Below are positions 1 to 7,627 of a DNA stretch of 27,569 nt, one piece after another. The notes below the pieces were generated by a model. That model was not told the origin of the DNA. It made no database searches and saw only the letters and a program-made list of their open reading frames with translations. Location of the stretch: positions 1 to 27,569 of the forward strand of contig JASANZ010001963.1 in NCBI GenBank assembly GCA_030849805.1. Direction: 5' to 3'. Both the position numbers and the translations under genes were made by a program. Every line of letters begins with the position of its first letter. Positions within the stretch are counted from its first letter, which is position 1. The stretch is from Sergeia podlipaevii (Eukaryota; Euglenozoa; Kinetoplastea; Trypanosomatida; Trypanosomatidae).

Positions 1-573
1 AATCTGAAGGTGAGGAGGAGAGGGATGGGGGGTGTTTTCTCCTCCTCTCCTATTCCTTTTTTTTCCCCTTTTTTTTTCAAATATATATATGAGGTGAATA
101 TGTACGCTCTATTTGAATCTATTTTATTTTATTATTATTGTTTTTTTTTATTATTATTTGTTGTTGTCGTTGCTGTTGTTGCTGTTATTGCCGCAGTGTG
201 GGCATATTGCCTGCCGGTCACCCTCCTCCTCCTGTATGTAGAAAAGAAAAGGAATCGTTCTTTTGATTCTTCATATTTTCACTATTATATATCTCCTTTT
301 TGTTGTTGTTGTTGTTGTTTTTCTTGTACTTACTAGTTTTTTATTATTCTCTCGTTGTCGTTGTTGTTGTTGTTGTTGTGTTTTTGGAATTCAAAGCAAA
401 ATGTAATCAATTACCTGGTGGAGGACACAGTCATCACTACCCAATATATTGCGTATATACGTGTATGATAGTTGAGTGCACAAGCCAATAGTAGAGTATT
501 TTTGATTTTTTGACATGTGTGTGTGTGTGTGTGTGTGTTCTTGATGTACTTTTCAAGCAGTTCACCAGAACAC

Positions 574-677
574 TCTATTTCTTGCTTTTCTTTGATTTGA
601 TTTTCTTTTTAACTTTTACTGTTTCCCTTTCGTTTCTTGCCATCATTTTTATTTGAGCTATTTTATTTATCTCGCAG
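574..677 (+). promoter_or_regulatory. Candidate trans-splice acceptor (polypyrimidine tract plus AG)
   Basis: A long pyrimidine-rich tract at about 574-650 is followed by AG at 656-657 and by CGCAG ending at 677. In trypanosomatids the spliced leader is added at the first usable AG after such a tract. Use of this site would give a 5' UTR of roughly 370-390 nt for the gene at 1044. A second, stronger-looking tract (981-1043) lies closer but has no AG before the ATG. Confidence 0.4.
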
Positions 678-874
678 TAGTAGTAGTATATATATACATT
701 CGTATATAGAGAGAGAGCGTGTGCTCATACGTATTGAGCCTCCCCCCCCCCCCTTCCCTGTGCGAGTACACGGCCCTCTATTATATTTGCATTTGTCGTG
801 TCTTTTTTTTATTATTATTATTTTACGGTATATATATATAGTATATAGAAATCAAAGTTATCTGTACTTACACG

Positions 875-925
875 CACACACACACACACACACACGTAGA
901 TAGATAGATAGATAGAGAGAGAGAG
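875..925. repeat. Compound microsatellite CA / TAGA / GA
   Basis: Alternating CA units from 875 to 895 are followed, after a CGTAGA junction, by tandem TAGA units and then GA units up to about 925. It is noncoding and expected to be length-variable between strains. Confidence 0.9.
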
Positions 926-995
926 GAATCCATTGGCTGTATTGCTTACGTAATAGCCAGTTAAAGTGGCAGTTCCTGTTCTTTCTTGTTCTTTC

Positions 996-1043
996 CTTCT
1001 TTCTTTCTTTCTTTCTTTCTTTCTTTTTTTTTGTTATTTCTTC
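996..1043 (+). repeat. CTTT microsatellite and T run directly against a start codon
   Basis: Tandem CTTT units (about 996-1031) and a T run end only a few bases before the ATG at 1044. Reading through them in frame from a GTG at 966 would add 26 mostly Phe/Leu/Ser residues, which I regard as noncoding. The tract looks like a polypyrimidine splicing signal, yet the next AGs (1055-1056 and 1061-1062) are already inside the open frame. Confidence 0.8.
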
Positions 1044-4000
1044 ATGACATCTCTAGATACAGCAGCAAGCCTGACTACACCTGCTCCCGCCGCCGCTAGC
1101 AACCTCGCCGCCGCCGTCATGGATTCGCCTATACATCGAAATCACAACGATGCAGGAGATATCAGCGTGCCCTCTGCGCTAGTCGACGAGCAGCAGCAAC
1201 AGGAGGAGGGAGGAGGGGAGCCTGTGGACATGCTGACCGTGTTAGCGCGCGGCACGTCCCCTTTCGTTCATCCAGAAAGTTTGTCTGTGAGTCTCCACCG
1301 ACTTGGTGAGACGCTCCCACGTAGGCGAAGCAGCACGCCAATGTTGGCAGCCACCCCTGCTGTGCCTGGCATCCGCTCTGCTCTCCCTCTTGAGCGAGGG
1401 AGTCGTCCAGCAACGCCAACGACACCACATAGGCTGCACAACGGTGACGTGGCCGCTCGCCTACGCGCGCTCTCACGCGGCGGTAGCCGTGCAGACTCCC
1501 CGATTAAAGCCAACGAGTACGATTGCGTGGCGGCCGCGGCGGTCGTCGTGGCCTCGCCGGACTCACTGTTACCGGAGGCACTACGCCGATCGCATTCACG
1601 GAATACCCCCTCTGCTGCTGCTGCTATTAGTGCAGGAGAAAAGAAGGACTCAGCAGCAGCAGCAACTGGGGCGGTGCCGGTGCCTGGAAGGCCGCCCCTC
1701 TCACGTCCCAGCACACGCGCGAGTCAGCATGAAGGCATCGAGGTGGACCTTGGTGATGATGGCGAGCAGCAGTTGCTTCAGCAGCAGCCAAGCGTGGAAC
1801 TCAACGAGGAGGAGGAGGAAGAAGAGCAGGGGGTGGGAAGCAAGGGCACAAGCTCAGCCAACTTGATTGCGGCCGCTAATGTCTCTCCTCTTCATAGCAG
1901 CCACCACCTTACGCACCCGGAGCTGGAGCAGGGCAATTTTGTTGTCATGGAGGCGTTTCACTCAGTGTCATCCCAGAGCTCCGCAAGGAGGGGAAGCAGG
2001 CCTGTGACTCCAGAGGCGCTCGGTGGTGACACAAACGTGGCCCGTGCTTACTCCTCGAGCGCGGCGATGCAATCGAAAAACTGCATCGTCTTGGAGGCAT
2101 CTCAGACAGTATCCTCCAAGTATGACGGAGATGACGAAGAGGTGGCGGAGAAGCCGAAGGAGGAGGAGGACACTATCGGCGCTGACCCTGATGATGAAGT
2201 CGCGAGGATTCTAGCAGGGCAAGATGTATATCCAACCAAAGAGCCGCTTCCCATCATCACCCGCAACACTACGGTGAAGGAGAACAGCAAGGAAAGCCCA
2301 ATTACAGCAGTGTATCCCACTGAAGTCTCCGAGGAGAGCAAGAACCCCTCCACGCACAACGCCGTCACTTTCCCTCAGCATCACCAGCATCATCGCGGGC
2401 ACAGATGCAAGAAGCACATCATACGCGCCGCTCTCTCCACTCCAGCGGTTGAGACAGTCACAACCGTTACCCGGCCACTTACCGGGGACCGCGGCGCCGG
2501 GAAGGCGGCGGACGTTGCGGTGATCGTGGAGAGTTCCGCATTGACCGCGCCAGCGGTGGACACCGTGGTTCCCATCACACGTTCGTTAACTGCCCAAAAG
2601 CGCTCGCTCTGCAAAAGCATCAGCTTCAACCTGATCGCCGTCCCAACTGCAGAAACCGTCACAGCCTTCACGCGACCGCTTACCGCGAATCCTGACCAAA
2701 CACAGAGCCCGGTGGCTCCCACGATGCTGGCAGAGGCCCAGCAGCCCTCACTGAAGCCGATAGATGCGGCCATGGTGCGATATCCAAGTAAGCAAGGCTT
2801 TATTGTCTCTGGTGAGAGCCCCCATGCGTTTGAGCAGCAGGTCACCCACCTGCGTCAAGAGGAATGCGAGCCCATGGTGCCGGTGTGCGAGCGAGCTCCT
2901 ACCCGAGTAGTATCTTTCCACGAGCATGATTACTTTCTCCTACGCGACCCCGACACTTCCTCCTGCGACTGTAGCTGCTGTGATGAAAGTGACTGTGATG
3001 AAGTTGAGGACTGCGTGGAGTGCCGCGCCATCGCAGAGATTCAACATGTGCGCAGTGCCACTTACCTTCAGGGCGGAGATGTGGACATCTCCGCAGTAAG
3101 CTCTCAGCGCGTCAGCATGGCGGAGCACAGCATGTCCACCTTCATGGGCGGCGCCTCCCAGGGTCTCGCGTCTGTCGAGGAGCGACACGAATCACCACAC
3201 GCGCTTGGCGGCGTGCAGGAGTCGATGGTGATGTCTCGTCATGGAATGATGGAAGAGCTGGAGGGGGACCCGGCGCTGATGGAGGCCTTACCCGAGCAGG
3301 TACAGAGACAAACCTATCAAATCGGCGACCCTACCATAGGCTCCAGTGTGCTCTCCTCTCGCCACTGCAGTATGCACGAGAGCCACACATTTGCTTGCTA
3401 CCCGATGGAAGATGGTCCAGTGGTGCAGCGCGAGGTGGACCAGCCCTTAGGACAGCACAGGGAGTCCCTTCAGCCTTCTCACAGCATGTGCCTGCAGGAA
3501 TCTGCGTGTCAGTCGCTGGTGCTGCACGACTGCGCAGCGGAAAGGGCATCTAGCATCCCACTGGAGAGTAGCCCGTCGAGAAATTTGGGGACTGCCGGGG
3601 AGACGGCGGCGGCGACGGAGATTGCTTTAGTGGAGAACAAGGAAGTCCCACACGTCGAGGTCCTCAGCAGCGCCTACGAAAGGCCATCGTCCGAATTGGT
3701 GTCTACTGTGATGAAGCGCAACCCACGCGGAGACAACTCAGTTTCTGTTCATCAGCCGCTCGCTGACATAGACAACAAGAACAGTCGAACTCCCGCGACT
3801 GCTGCCTCGCGTAAAGGTAAGAGCGATAGAGCTCGCGGTGAGGAGCTCACTCCGTGGTTGATCGAGGAAAATGAAGACGATTTTTATCTCCATGGTGATG
3901 GTATGTCTGGGGCTCATGGGGGCGAGAGGCACGGTCACAAGCGGAAGCCAGTGATGAAGCGTCCGGCTCCTCCGCCAACATGCAGGCAGTCCACGTCACA

Positions 4001-5357
4001 GCCGCAGCTGAAGGACATCTACTGCCCACCTCACATCTCGCGCACCTCCTCAGCAGTCGCCGTTCGTTCAGCGGCTCCCTCGGCTGGAGGCTCTCGCAGG
4101 CCTAAGACCACAGAGCAGCGCGTAAGAACAGACCATCCATGCGTCCCGCTTCCACCGCTGCCACCGGCCGTGCGTTGCAAGAGGCCGACGGAGTCGAGCA
4201 ACAGCGCCAACAACACATCATGGCAACAACAGCGGTGCAAGTCACGCTCTCAGAGGAGGTCAAAGCAACAATTCTCCAACACAGTCGACTCCTACCGCGG
4301 AGGCTACTTCAAAAATCTTCGTGACGATGGCAACCACAACAGAACAATGCCGCCCATTCTTCCCTACTCCACCTACCAAGCCAGCAGTGGTGCTGGATCA
4401 TCTGCTAACGGTGGCTTTGCAGACTCGACAGACTGCACCTACCGCTATTGTGATATGAACACGGGAATGATGATGCTCCACAGGCGTGGTGTGGCCAAGG
4501 ACATACCACTGGACTCTTACAACGATACTCTCACAGACTCTCAGGGAGGCACCACTATGATGACGACACACCGCAGCAGAAACAGCAGCAGGCGTGGCCA
4601 GCGGATGGGTCGAAACAGCGGGAAGAAGGGAGGCAAGGACGAGCAGATTGGCTGGCTGGTCACGGCGGGATCCTCGGAGCAGAGAGGTGGGGCTCAATCT
4701 GGAGAGGCATCGAATGTCAGCGGCAACAGCAGCGGCCGCAGGCGGAGAGGAGACAGTAAGGATGCTTCGGAAAAGCAAAAGCAATTGCAGGGCATTCCTC
4801 AACTGAAGCCAAGCGCGCTCGCGCGGCAATCCAGTTTGGACATCGGGGTGTTGAACTACGCAAGCACAAGGAGCAGCCCCTTCGTTGTCGGATCAGCAGC
4901 GAAGCTAGACGGATACAGAGACGGAGCTGTTGTTGGGGGTGGCACACGCAGAGCAGATGGTGAGTTCGCCTCTCTGGAGCGTGGCGACCGAGGCTTGTAT
5001 GATGCGTTGTCAGAGAGCGCGTCTGTTGCATCCTCGTGCAGTGTGCTCGTGTATAATGGCCGTGAGTACTATCACAGGCGTGTGCTGGAAGCAATGCTGG
5101 CGGAGAATAGCGAGAAGAAGAAGAATAGTAACAATGAGGCGGCAAAGCGCAACGAGCAGCAGCAGCAGGAGTCAGAGATGGACGACTATTACTCCTTCCA
5201 GCGGCACGAGGAAGGAGGAAGTTTGGAGAGGGATGAGGGAGAACAAGGGAACATTCTACAAAGGGTTGGAAACGTGCGTCAGGCGGCAGTGACGACGGAC
5301 GCACACGTCGCTTCTGCTGTACCGTGCGAGCATGATGCCTTTCAAGACGAGATATAG
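1044..5357 (+). CDS. Very large disordered protein of unknown function
   Basis: I do not recognise this protein. From the ATG at 1044 it is 1437 residues; if splicing uses an AG just after 1044, the next in-frame ATG is 1119. No enzyme motif, signal peptide or convincing membrane segment is visible. It is rich in Ser, Glu, Gln and Ala and mostly looks disordered. Recurrent basic-Ser-Pro motifs (GSRPATP, GGSRADSP, GSRPVTP, RRRSSTP) in the N-terminal third resemble proline-directed or 14-3-3-type phosphosites. About 2430-2691 encodes three copies of a motif of the form [ED]TV-x3-TR-[PS]-LT. Bases 2964-3023 encode seven Cys in 20 acidic residues. About 3100-3520 encodes degenerate Ser-His-Ser-Met/Glu-Ser patches. 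The C-terminal 30% is basic and Arg/Ser-rich, with one ordered-looking patch around 5035-5105. A scaffold or cytoskeletal role is possible but unproven. The reading frame is well supported by length and codon-like composition. Confidence 0.85.
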   Translation: MTSLDTAASLTTPAPAAASNLAAAVMDSPIHRNHNDAGDISVPSALVDEQQQQEEGGGEPVDMLTVLARGTSPFVHPESLSVSLHRLGETLPRRRSSTPMLAATPAVPGIRSALPLERGSRPATPTTPHRLHNGDVAARLRALSRGGSRADSPIKANEYDCVAAAAVVVASPDSLLPEALRRSHSRNTPSAAAAISAGEKKDSAAAATGAVPVPGRPPLSRPSTRASQHEGIEVDLGDDGEQQLLQQQPSVELNEEEEEEEQGVGSKGTSSANLIAAANVSPLHSSHHLTHPELEQGNFVVMEAFHSVSSQSSARRGSRPVTPEALGGDTNVARAYSSSAAMQSKNCIVLEASQTVSSKYDGDDEEVAEKPKEEEDTIGADPDDEVARILAGQDVYPTKEPLPIITRNTTVKENSKESPITAVYPTEVSEESKNPSTHNAVTFPQHHQHHRGHRCKKHIIRAALSTPAVETVTTVTRPLTGDRGAGKAADVAVIVESSALTAPAVDTVVPITRSLTAQKRSLCKSISFNLIAVPTAETVTAFTRPLTANPDQTQSPVAPTMLAEAQQPSLKPIDAAMVRYPSKQGFIVSGESPHAFEQQVTHLRQEECEPMVPVCERAPTRVVSFHEHDYFLLRDPDTSSCDCSCCDESDCDEVEDCVECRAIAEIQHVRSATYLQGGDVDISAVSSQRVSMAEHSMSTFMGGASQGLASVEERHESPHALGGVQESMVMSRHGMMEELEGDPALMEALPEQVQRQTYQIGDPTIGSSVLSSRHCSMHESHTFACYPMEDGPVVQREVDQPLGQHRESLQPSHSMCLQESACQSLVLHDCAAERASSIPLESSPSRNLGTAGETAAATEIALVENKEVPHVEVLSSAYERPSSELVSTVMKRNPRGDNSVSVHQPLADIDNKNSRTPATAASRKGKSDRARGEELTPWLIEENEDDFYLHGDGMSGAHGGERHGHKRKPVMKRPAPPPTCRQSTSQPQLKDIYCPPHISRTSSAVAVRSAAPSAGGSRRPKTTEQRVRTDHPCVPLPPLPPAVRCKRPTESSNSANNTSWQQQRCKSRSQRRSKQQFSNTVDSYRGGYFKNLRDDGNHNRTMPPILPYSTYQASSGAGSSANGGFADSTDCTYRYCDMNTGMMMLHRRGVAKDIPLDSYNDTLTDSQGGTTMMTTHRSRNSSRRGQRMGRNSGKKGGKDEQIGWLVTAGSSEQRGGAQSGEASNVSGNSSGRRRRGDSKDASEKQKQLQGIPQLKPSALARQSSLDIGVLNYASTRSSPFVVGSAAKLDGYRDGAVVGGGTRRADGEFASLERGDRGLYDALSESASVASSCSVLVYNGREYYHRRVLEAMLAENSEKKKNSNNEAAKRNEQQQQESEMDDYYSFQRHEEGGSLERDEGEQGNILQRVGNVRQAAVTTDAHVASAVPCEHDAFQDEI
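2430..2691 (+). repeat. Three imperfect protein repeats
   Basis: Three related segments share a [ED]TV-x3-TR-[PS]-LT core. The acidic residue of each core is encoded at about 2451, 2559 and 2652, so the spacing is 36 and then 31 codons. The DNA copies have diverged, so this is an old internal duplication, not a recent tandem array. Confidence 0.75.
2964..3023 (+). other. Cys-rich acidic segment within the large protein
   Basis: Within about 20 codons there are seven Cys, including C-x-C and C-C arrangements, interleaved with Asp and Glu. It resembles no standard zinc finger that I can name. The density of Cys in an otherwise disordered protein suggests metal binding or palmitoylation. That is inference from composition only. 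Confidence 0.55.
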
Positions 5358-7064
5358 GCATTGACACTTCGTCCCTCTCTCTTTCTCTCCTCCCTTTTTT
5401 TTTTCCTCTTGCTATATATTTGCTGCTATCCAGGAGAGGGGGTCACTTTACATTATAAGAAAATGGCATGTTTGCCACCGCAAGCCCGTTCGTTTCTTTT
5501 TTTGCTTCTTCCTAGTGCTTTTTGGGCTTTAAGGCTTTTCTCCTTCCCCAATGTACTCTTTTTTTTTCGCTATAGAAGATACTCTTTGTTTTTTCTCCCC
5601 CCCCCCCAAATGATTTTTGATTTTTTATTTCTTTTCTTTTTATTTTGAATAAATGCAACATGGTATCTGGGTTTCAACTGTTGTTGGCACATGGGATGCT
5701 AGTGAGCTACATGGGGGGAATGGGAAGGCGAGGCCTCTACTTGGCTTTTTTTTTTTTATAAGGGGAAAGAACCAACGAGAAGCAAGCGAGGAGACTGGTA
5801 GTTTAGGGAAATGTGTATAGCATGGCAGCTTCTCTTTCCCTTCCTCTCTCTCTCTCTCTCTTTCTAGACACTATTAATGATTCTTTCCCTCCCTCCCCCT
5901 TTATTCCTGTTAGGTCTTCTTGACCTCCGCACTTCATACCTCATCTTCCTAGCTCTTTCCGTCGTGACAGCGATCTTTCTGTTGTTGTTGTTGTTGTTGT
6001 ATTTAAAGGTATGTATGTATTTCTAGAGTACAGAGAGTACTCTTTTTTTCTAAAAACAGAAAATTCTTCCTGTGTGTTTTTTTTTTCTTTCTTTCTTTGT
6101 TGTTATCTGTATTAACTATTATTACCATTAATATTATCTTGCATTGTATAAGTAAAGTAAAAGTGAATGTCAATGTGTCTAGGAATCGAATGCAAGCACC
6201 TTTTTTTTTTTGCCAATTCATCAACATAAAAATATATTATTCTTTTTCTTTACTGTCTCTCTCTCTCTCCCTCTCTCTCTGCATGAAACGTATCAGACAC
6301 GATATAAAGATACCGAATAAGAAGGAAAGTTATCTTGATAGAGGCACTGATATGTAGCTACTGGATTTAAGCGGCACCGATGTCTTTGTCTTTCTATACG
6401 TGGGACGCAAAAGAAAAGGGTGATGAAGAAGGAAATGAAGAAAGAAATGAAGAAAAAAAAAAGCAAGATTTATTAACAGATAACGCGAAAACAAAAATGT
6501 AAGAGAAACATTGGATCACATTAACTATCTACTTATATTCAAATTTATTTATTTTTTTTGTATTTGCTTATATATGTGTGCATGTGAAGATGTAGTTGCA
6601 AACAAGTCTAACACTGCCCATAGAACAAGAAAAAGGAAAAAAAAAATGGAAAAGCAATGGAAAACCGGAAAGATAGAGAGAGATGGCGTCCTATCTCTTG
6701 CCCACTTGCATGTTTTTTTATCTCTGTGAAGGGGAGGACAGAAGGGGAGGTTGTTTATCGTTATCTGTTTACTATTTTTATTATTATTATTCCGTGCGGC
6801 ACTTGGTAATGCTACTAGTTTTACATGCTTGTATGTACATTAGTCTTCATTTTTCAAAAAGGATGAACATTTATATACATGTGTGTGTATTGTGTTGTGT
6901 TGTCTTAGAACTTTTTCTTTCTTTCTACATAAGTGATAGAGCAAAACTGTACATATAGAGAGAGAGAGATCGTAGGCGATGGAAATCCTCTTTAAAAAAA
7001 AAAAAAAAAACTATCTCTATTATGCTAGTCAATGCTCTTGGAAAGGATGGAAAGAAGAGAGAAA

Positions 7065-7116
7065 CGATGCGCACAGTCGCTGTGGCCGCAGCTCCACGTT
7101 GATGTGGTCTGCATCG
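7065..7116 (+). other. Possible structured RNA element (three-way junction)
   Basis: In an A/T-rich spacer this short GC-richer island has a perfect 6-bp outer pairing (CGATGC 7065-7070 with GCATCG 7111-7116). It encloses two small hairpins: 7079-7083 with 7088-7092 (GGCC loop, one G-U pair) and 7094-7097 with 7104-7107. No known RNA family is recognised. It could be a UTR control element or chance. Confidence 0.25.
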
Positions 7117-7260
7117 GCGCACCTTCACAGTTTGTTTGAAGAAAAAAAAAGAAGAAAGAGAGAGTAAGTGAGAGATCACAGATGTATTGTGCAGTTATCA
7201 ACAAGGGGTATGAGGTGATGCCTTTCAAAAAAAAAAAATTAAATTAAATTAAATGAAGAC

Positions 7261-7284
7261 GTACGCAACAACATTGTTGCGTAC
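7261..7284. repeat. Perfect 10-bp inverted repeat with 4-base loop
   Basis: Arms GTACGCAACA (7261-7270) and TGTTGCGTAC (7275-7284) are exact reverse complements around the loop ACAT. The hairpin stands between AAATT repeats and a CT microsatellite in the spacer. In RNA it would form a stable stem-loop, and in DNA a palindrome. No function is recognised. Confidence 0.8.
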
Positions 7285-7377
7285 ATCTCTCTCTCTCTCT
7301 CTCTTTATTTTGTATGTTCTATTCTATTTTAGGGGGGGAAGCTTCTACGGTGTGGGATGCACATAATTGGTTGGTGT

Positions 7378-7448
7378 TGTTGTTTTCTTTGTTTATGTAC
7401 TTTCTCTTTCCTCTACCGTCATCTTCGTGATATTGAAAAAAAAAATAG
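7378..7448 (+). promoter_or_regulatory. Candidate trans-splice acceptor for the CULT gene
   Basis: A pyrimidine-rich tract at about 7378-7425 is followed by an A-rich stretch and the first AG at 7447-7448, giving a 5' UTR of about 180 nt. A nearer tract (about 7586-7616) is followed by AG at 7622-7623, but that would leave only four bases before the ATG at 7628. Confidence 0.35.
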
Positions 7449-7627
7449 TCAGAGGGGAAAAGGAAGCGTTTGGAGAGGTGATATAAACTTGCTTTATCTC
7501 TTTTTTAAAAAAAAACACATTGTCTACTACATTTTTACACTGCACATACATACATACATACACATATACATAGTCGTCTCGTATTCGTCGTTGTTGCTGC
7601 TGTTTCTCTCATCTTGGTAAAAGTATA

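Larger units (their letters stand above)
1..1043. other. Intergenic spacer upstream of the first gene
   Basis: No credible gene is visible. The stretch is T-rich with many simple repeats: TTG runs near 300-319 and 353-379, a TG run at 516-538, a 12-base C run at 742-753, a CA run at 875-895 running into TAGA/GA repeats to about 925, and a CTTT run at about 996-1031. Short open frames here encode homopolymeric Phe, Leu, Val or Tyr strings read from the repeats. It probably holds the 3' UTR and polyadenylation region of an upstream gene outside the window, then the trans-splicing signals and 5' UTR of the gene at 1044. Confidence 0.7.
5358..7627. other. Long (2.3 kb) intergenic spacer
   Basis: No protein gene is supportable. 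Open frames here lack an ATG or encode repeat-derived Phe/Leu/Ser strings. Repeats include CT near 5846-5862, TTG at 5981-6000, CT near 6256-6280, GA at 6957-6968, a 17-base A run at 6993-7009, CT at 7286-7305 and CATA near 7546-7560. It probably contains the 3' UTR of the large upstream gene and the 5' UTR of the CULT gene. Two local structures are listed separately (7065-7116 and 7261-7284). Confidence 0.7.

Noticed and set aside
966..1043. N-terminal extension of the large protein from GTG 966 with a hydrophobic Phe/Leu stretch resembling a signal peptide
   Set aside because: GTG is not a normal start here, and the hydrophobic residues are read from a CTTT microsatellite.
4717..5367. 216-codon antisense open frame opposite the large protein
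   Set aside because: It lies wholly over a strong + strand gene, its His/Arg/Leu/Pro/Ser-rich product is typical of an antisense shadow, and no other gene in the window is on the - strand.
6993..7009. A run that might mark the end of a retroposon
   Set aside because: No element head, target-site duplication or retroposon signature could be recognised; isolated A runs are common in these spacers.
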